The position numbers and the translations under genes are program-made. Positions 6,061-9,100 of a DNA stretch of 9,100 bases are shown here, in pieces. The DNA is from Actinomycetes bacterium (GTDB lineage: Bacteria; Actinomycetota; Acidimicrobiia; Acidimicrobiales; Palsa-688), in contig JAKAWM010000075.1 in assembly GCA_021827285.1 (NCBI GenBank), positions 1-9,100 of the forward strand, in the 5' to 3' direction. The first letter of the stretch is position 1; each line of letters opens with the position of its first letter. A model generated the notes under the pieces. It did not search any database. It saw only the letters and a list, made by a program, of their open reading frames with translations, and had not been told where the DNA came from.

Positions 6061-7863
6061 TTAGGTGCAGCTGAGCACCGGGACGGAGCCGGCTCCGCTC
6101 CCACTGCCCTCGAAGCCCCACTGGGTGCTGGTGCCGGCCGTCAGCGAGCCGTTGTAGCCCGTATTGGTGGCTGTAACCGAGGAGCCCGATTGGCTGAGGT
6201 TGGCGTCCCAGACGTTTGTCACCGATTGGTCAGCACTGAACGACCAGGTCACCTTCCACGATGAGATGGCAGCGGGCCCGGCGGTCACGGTGACGTTGCC
6301 GATGAAGCCGCCGCTCCACTGGTCGGTGACCGTGTAGCTGGCGCTACAGGTGGCCCCGTTCAGGGCTGTCGTGGTCGTCGTGCTGGGAGCCGTCGTGGTC
6401 GTCGTGCTGGGAGCCGTCGTGGTCGTCGTGCTGGGAGCCGTCGTGGTCGTCGTGTAGGTAACCGGCGTATAGGCGGCCGAGCACTGGGTGCCGCAGCTCG
6501 ACGGGAACGAGAACAGGTAGTTGCGCCCCCCGTTTATCAGTTGGTTATTGGCGTCGTACACCCGGATGTCGTAGGAAGTACCGCCCGGGGTCGTGGGTAG
6601 GATCACATAGTCATCGCCCATGTCGGCGTCCATCGACGCGGCCGTCCAGGTGCCATTGCTGAGGTAGTCCACCCCGTGGATCCCATTTTGCAGGTGGCTT
6701 ACGGCGATGGCCGTCCAGTATGGGCCCGCGCCCTGGAGGAACCCTATATTGATGTCACCCGAATAGTTAGGGGCGGGTTCGAAGCTCCAGGAGACCTGGC
6801 GGTTGTTCCATTTGTCAGGCAAGCCACTTGAGAGCTGGCCGTCGGTCATCATGAACTGGGTCAGCGAAGACTGGTGGAGGTCAACGTGGTAGGGGTCATC
6901 GCGGCACCAGGCGTTGCCGTCCTGGCAACTATCGGCCACGACGAAATCGAGCGAGGCTCCGTTGTACTGGTCGGCGACCCAGGACCCGTCACGGCAGAAG
7001 GGCTCGTTGGGCGCGCCGTCGTTGGTGCCGGTGCAGTAATTGCCTATGCTCACGTGCACCCACCGGTCGCAGTTCTGGCCGTTGTCGAACATCCCGATCT
7101 CGCTTTCGTCTGCCGCGGGTATGGGGCGGGAAAGATCGGTGCTGTAATTGCCGGGCGTGTTCTGGACGTTGAGAGCCAGGTAGTTCTGGGTGTCGATGTT
7201 GGCGCCGGGCAAGCCGCAGCCGCCGTAAGGAGATCCCACGCTGGAGAAATAAGTGGCATTGCCCGTGTAGGGCCCCGATGGGAACGTGGTCGTCGGTGGT
7301 GTCAGCGGGCCGGTGGCCCCCGCTCCGGTCGTCGTGGTCGACCCAGGGCCGGTCGTCGTGGTTGGCCCAACGGTTGTCGTCGTGGTCGACCCAATTGTGG
7401 TCGTCCCAACCGTAGTCGTGGTGGGTGAGCTGCCGGTGCTGGTGCAGGACAGCGTGGGGATACTGTTGGTACCTGACCACGTGCCACCACCCCCGAACTG
7501 GGTGCTGGCTCCGGCCGCCAGCGAGCCGTTGTAACTCTCGTTCGTGGCTGACACCCCGGCGCCGCTCTGAGTAACGACGGCGTTGTAGGGGTAGCTGACA
7601 GTCTGGCCGTTGGCATAGGACCAAGTCACCGTCCAGCCGGTGATGTCGACAGGCCCGGCCGTGACCGTGACGACCCAGTTGAAGCCTCCGCTCCACTGCG
7701 ATGCGACGGAATAGCTGGCGCTGCAAGCGGCTTGCGCGGACGAGGTGGGCGCCGTCAGGGCCCCGCTGGCCACAGCTCCAATGAGGCTGGGCACCAACAG
7801 CCCAACCCCACCCAGGGCCACCCTTGCTGCCCGACCGTGCAGCGCTCCCAGGATGCTTTTCAA
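6061..7863 (-). CDS. Secreted expansin-like protein with CBM2 modules at both ends
   Basis: This 600-residue exported protein probably binds and loosens cellulose or a similar matrix without hydrolysis. Order of parts: signal peptide (1-45, cut after AQA); CBM2 (C47 to C140); Thr-rich linker (about 142-197); double-psi barrel (about 200-345); CBM63-like domain (about 350-455); Thr-rich linker with TTTTTAPS repeats (about 463-503); second CBM2 (C506 to C599). By analogy with Bacillus EXLX1, T204 in NATYFS, D311 and D328 in HVDL match the key barrel residues, and Y382, W383 and Y400 match the cellulose-binding aromatics of the second domain. CBM2 surface aromatics are W57, Y93, Y111 and W516, W552, Y570. 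The core has eight cysteines. The start is TTG at 7863, behind a strong ribosome site; an in-frame TTG at 7956 would add 31 residues ahead of the signal peptide. No glycoside hydrolase is adjacent. Domain assignment is by sequence reading only. Confidence 0.88.
   Translation of the reverse strand: MKSILGALHGRAARVALGGVGLLVPSLIGAVASGALTAPTSSAQAACSASYSVASQWSGGFNWVVTVTAGPVDITGWTVTWSYANGQTVSYPYNAVVTQSGAGVSATNESYNGSLAAGASTQFGGGGTWSGTNSIPTLSCTSTGSSPTTTTVGTTTIGSTTTTTVGPTTTTGPGSTTTTGAGATGPLTPPTTTFPSGPYTGNATYFSSVGSPYGGCGLPGANIDTQNYLALNVQNTPGNYSTDLSRPIPAADESEIGMFDNGQNCDRWVHVSIGNYCTGTNDGAPNEPFCRDGSWVADQYNGASLDFVVADSCQDGNAWCRDDPYHVDLHQSSLTQFMMTDGQLSSGLPDKWNNRQVSWSFEPAPNYSGDINIGFLQGAGPYWTAIAVSHLQNGIHGVDYLSNGTWTAASMDADMGDDYVILPTTPGGTSYDIRVYDANNQLINGGRNYLFSFPSSCGTQCSAAYTPVTYTTTTTAPSTTTTTAPSTTTTTAPSTTTTTALNGATCSASYTVTDQWSGGFIGNVTVTAGPAAISSWKVTWSFSADQSVTNVWDANLSQSGSSVTATNTGYNGSLTAGTSTQWGFEGSGSGAGSVPVLSCT
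6368..6454 (-). repeat. 24-bp tandem repeat coding the second Thr-rich linker
   Basis: Three identical 24-bp copies (6368-6391, 6392-6415, 6416-6439) and a 15-bp partial fourth copy (6440-6454) encode repeating TTTTTAPS. The copies are identical at the DNA level, including third positions, which points to recent expansion and a linker of variable length. Confidence 0.9.
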
Positions 7864-7870
7864 CGAAGGT

Positions 7871-7878
7871 CCCCCCTT
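7871..7878 (-). promoter_or_regulatory. Ribosome binding site fixing the expansin-like TTG start
   Basis: On the minus strand AAGGGGGG ends 7 bases before the TTG at 7863. It selects a start that gives a clean signal peptide (MKSILGALHGRAAR followed by a hydrophobic core). Confidence 0.65.
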
Positions 7879-7905
7879 CTTGGCTGTCTCCCCTTTGACC
7901 CTCCT

Positions 7906-7960
7906 GCCCTTGAGTTGCCAGCAGCAGGCGGCTCGGTAAGAGCTTACCCTCTGCAAGGGC
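7906..7960 (-). promoter_or_regulatory. Structured leader or operator upstream of the expansin-like gene
   Basis: Seven-base arms GCCCTTG and CAAGGGC (7906-7912, 7954-7960) are exact complements. Between them lies a second inverted repeat, GGTAAG and CTTACC (7935-7940, 7943-7948), separated by two bases. The inner element, centred about 80 bases before the TTG start, has the look of a dimeric repressor site; the outer arms could close a folded 5' leader. It does not match the CebR operator TGGGAGCGCTCCCA, and I could not fit it to a riboswitch class I know. No promoter is obvious in the remaining 7961-8034. Confidence 0.4.
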
Positions 7961-8034
7961 TGGCCGCAGGGCCAAGGAGCCTCAAGCCGCCGCCCCGCTG
8001 GCTTGCGAGGGGCCGGCGTGTTCTGCCGGAAGCG

Positions 8035-8466
8035 TCAGGGACGGGGCTCGTCCATGGGTAGCAACGTGAAATGACCACCGTCCAGCGGGCGGAGCGAACG
8101 AAAATGTCGCTCGTCGAAAGTGAGCAGTCGCCGAGTACGGTGCCGCATTGCCGCGATCACCACGCTGAGGTCCGCAAGGCCGGCGTCGAGGTTCTCGTAC
8201 CGGTGCTCGAGGTCAACGACCGTGCGATAGTCATCGGCGTCCAGGTGTGCCACGACGAACCGTCCGGCGCCAAGGTCTTCGATGAAAGCCAGGCGGGCCG
8301 CACGGCCAAGCCTTCTGCCGATCAGGTAGTCGACCTCCGAGGTCACAGGTGCGGGTATGACGATCTCTCCTGGCTCGTCTCTGAGCACCGCCTCCACGGC
8401 TGCCGCCAAGCGGTCCCCGCGGTCGGCGACAGCGACGAGCGGAGCCGCGTCGACCACTACCGTCAT
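8035..8466 (-). CDS. vapC: PIN-domain toxin, VapC type
   Basis: This 143-residue protein is a predicted RNA-cleaving toxin. Its four acidic residues for Mg2+ fall where PIN domains need them: D6 in VVVDAAPLVA, E44 in TSEVDYL, D99 in LADLSVVIAA and D118 in LLTFDERHF. The length is normal for VapC. The ATG at 8466 overlaps the TGA of the antitoxin gene as ATGA, so translation is coupled and antitoxin is made first. Known VapC proteins cut tRNA or 23S rRNA; the target of this one cannot be read from sequence. The pair is complete and looks intact, with no broken frame or missing catalytic residue. Confidence 0.92.
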   Translation of the reverse strand: MTVVVDAAPLVAVADRGDRLAAAVEAVLRDEPGEIVIPAPVTSEVDYLIGRRLGRAARLAFIEDLGAGRFVVAHLDADDYRTVVDLEHRYENLDAGLADLSVVIAAMRHRTRRLLTFDERHFRSLRPLDGGHFTLLPMDEPRP

Positions 8467-8699
8467 TCGCCAAAGCCCTGGAGGAGCTCGTCGTCGGGGA
8501 CGTCAGCGATAGAGCTCCTGGGGCTCCCAAGGTCGTCGGCAGCACCGATCAGCGCGAAGTCCCGGTCCCCCTTTCGCTCCGGCTCGTAGAGCCGGATGGC
8601 CCGGCGGATGACCTCAGCCTGAGAGGTCCCTTCACGTTCGGCCAGAGCGGCGAGGCGTGCTGTCTCCTCCGCAGCGAGGTAAACGCTCGTCTTGTGCAC
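8463..8699 (-). CDS. vapB: Ribbon-helix-helix antitoxin, VapB/CopG type
   Basis: This 78-residue protein should neutralise the neighbouring PIN toxin and repress its own promoter. The N-terminal part shows a ribbon-helix-helix fold: strand KTSVYL (3-8), helix EETARLAALAEREG (11-24), and second helix SQAEVIRRAIRLYE (26-39). The acidic tail ADVPDDELLQGFGE (65-78) is the part expected to thread into the toxin. It starts at GTG 8699 with no clear ribosome site, in keeping with a leaderless message, and ends overlapping the toxin start by 4 bp. Confidence 0.9.
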   Translation of the reverse strand: MHKTSVYLAAEETARLAALAEREGTSQAEVIRRAIRLYEPERKGDRDFALIGAADDLGSPRSSIADVPDDELLQGFGE

Positions 8700-8702
8700 G
8701 AA

Positions 8703-8714
8703 CCTAGGGTATCA
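8703..8714 (-). promoter_or_regulatory. Extended -10 and overlapping CCTAGG operator candidate for the toxin-antitoxin pair
   Basis: On the minus strand TGATACCCT (8714-8706) is an extended -10 (TGn plus TANNNT) ending 6 bases before the GTG start, so a leaderless transcript is plausible. The 6-bp palindrome CCTAGG (8703-8708) overlaps it, a suitable place for a ribbon-helix-helix repressor. CACGctCGTG at 8722-8731 is a second small inverted repeat nearby. Confidence 0.35.
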
Positions 8715-8730
8715 CGTAGGGCACGCTCGT

Positions 8731-8758
8731 GGCCGGCGCCGCAGGGCGGCCGGGCGCC
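8731..8758 (-). terminator. GC-rich inverted repeat after the TetR-family gene
   Basis: GGCGCC occurs at 8735-8740 and 8753-8758 and can form a 6-bp stem with a 12-base loop; GGCCG (8731-8735) and CGGCC (8747-8751) offer an alternative. It lies 38 bases beyond the TetR stop and just before the toxin-antitoxin promoter. No T tract follows, so terminator function is uncertain. Confidence 0.25.
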
Positions 8759-8796
8759 ATGGGCGACAGCACGTCCGAGGGCTTGCGGGGCGCGTC

Positions 8797-9100
8797 TCAG
8801 GGCTGGCCGAAAGCCACCAGCCGGTCGCCCAGCTCGCGGCGACTGGCGTCAGCCAGCCTGCCATTGACTGCCGCTCCGGCAACCGCCATCCGGAGGGTGC
8901 GTTCAACCAGGGGATCGACCTCACCCCAGGGCAGCCAGGGCTTGCAGATAAGAAGCGAGGCCACTCCGTGGGCGGCCGACCACAGTTGCAACGCCAAGCC
9001 CAGAGTGCCTTCGGTGCAGGGAGAGAAGATCCCAGCCTCCACGGCATCTTGGACAGCAGAGAGCAGCTGCTGGAAGCAGTTTTCTGTGAGCACGGCGTCA
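8797..9100 (-). CDS. TetR/AcrR-family regulator, C-terminal part (5' end beyond right edge)
   Basis: About 100 residues of an open frame enter from the right edge and stop at TGA 8797. The stretch LQLWSAAHGVASLLI carries the Trp-x-x-x-His-Gly pattern of the WHG-type TetR C-terminal ligand-binding domain, followed by helices expected for dimer contact (PLVERTLRMAVAGAAVNG). The helix-turn-helix DNA-binding half lies outside the window, so DNA target and ligand cannot be judged. A GTG at 9093 is in frame but would give a protein with no DNA-binding domain, so I treat this as a partial gene. Confidence 0.8.
   Translation of the reverse strand, partial: DAVLTENCFQQLLSAVQDAVEAGIFSPCTEGTLGLALQLWSAAHGVASLLICKPWLPWGEVDPLVERTLRMAVAGAAVNGRLADASRRELGDRLVAFGQP

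Noticed and set aside
7864..7960. SAM-I or c-di-GMP riboswitch in the expansin leader
   Set aside because: Short words such as CTCTTACCGAG and GGCAACT recall SAM-I, but the remaining conserved core of that class is missing, and no GEMM core is present. I report only a structured leader.
6989..7975. Open frame of 328 codons on the minus strand over the expansin-like gene
   Set aside because: It is an out-of-frame Arg/His-rich reading of the same DNA. The true frame shows signal peptide, CBM2 and expansin motifs.
8071..8589. Plus-strand open frame opposite the toxin-antitoxin pair
   Set aside because: The minus-strand frames carry clear PIN and ribbon-helix-helix motifs and an ATGA overlap; the plus-strand product has no recognisable feature.

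Overview
The window is GC-rich and densely coded. It looks like the chromosome of a high-GC Gram-positive actinobacterium. Supporting signs are the G/C bias at third codon positions, frequent GTG/TTG starts, a mix of strong Shine-Dalgarno genes and apparently leaderless genes, a DUF3048-type lipoprotein, secreted CBM2 domains joined by long Thr-rich linkers, and a VapBC pair. Poly-Thr linkers of this kind are common in Acidimicrobiia, but assigning that class is only an inference.

Layout from left to right. (1) Positions 1-3636, minus strand: an ABC importer operon read in the order solute-binding protein, fused two-domain permease, ATPase. The genes are coupled (TGATG overlap, then an 8-bp overlap), and the ATPase runs off the left edge. 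It belongs to the ferric-iron/phosphonate/polyamine type of importers, but the binding protein lacks the adjacent tyrosines that bind iron in FbpA. (2) Positions 3637-3869: a divergent control region with a perfect CAATGG/CCATTG inverted repeat. (3) Positions 3870-4550, plus strand: a YbjQ-family protein and a 71-residue single-span membrane protein, both with strong ribosome binding sites. (4) Positions 4551-4701: a spacer with three exact-length 16-bp tandem repeats ending in a terminator-like hairpin. (5) Positions 4702-5913, plus strand: a DUF3048 lipoprotein with an unusual arginine-rich tether. (6) Positions 5914-6060: a convergent intergenic region with two strong hairpins. (7) Positions 6061-7863, minus strand: a secreted 600-residue expansin-like protein built as CBM2, Thr linker, double-psi barrel, CBM63-like domain, Thr linker, CBM2. 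(8) Positions 7864-8034: its leader, with a palindrome nested in a longer inverted repeat. (9) Positions 8035-8699, minus strand: a VapB/VapC-type toxin-antitoxin pair with ATGA overlap. (10) Positions 8797-9100, minus strand: the C-terminal part of a TetR-family regulator cut by the right edge.

How the parts fit together: the ABC operon is a single transport unit. The expansin-like protein is the most distinctive gene and points to contact with cellulose or plant debris, or to remodelling of a cellulose-like matrix, with no hydrolase beside it here. The other genes look like unrelated neighbours. I saw no CRISPR array, transposase, tRNA, rRNA or phage gene. I did not find a clearly undescribed multi-gene system; the best leads are single-gene architecture and regulatory DNA.
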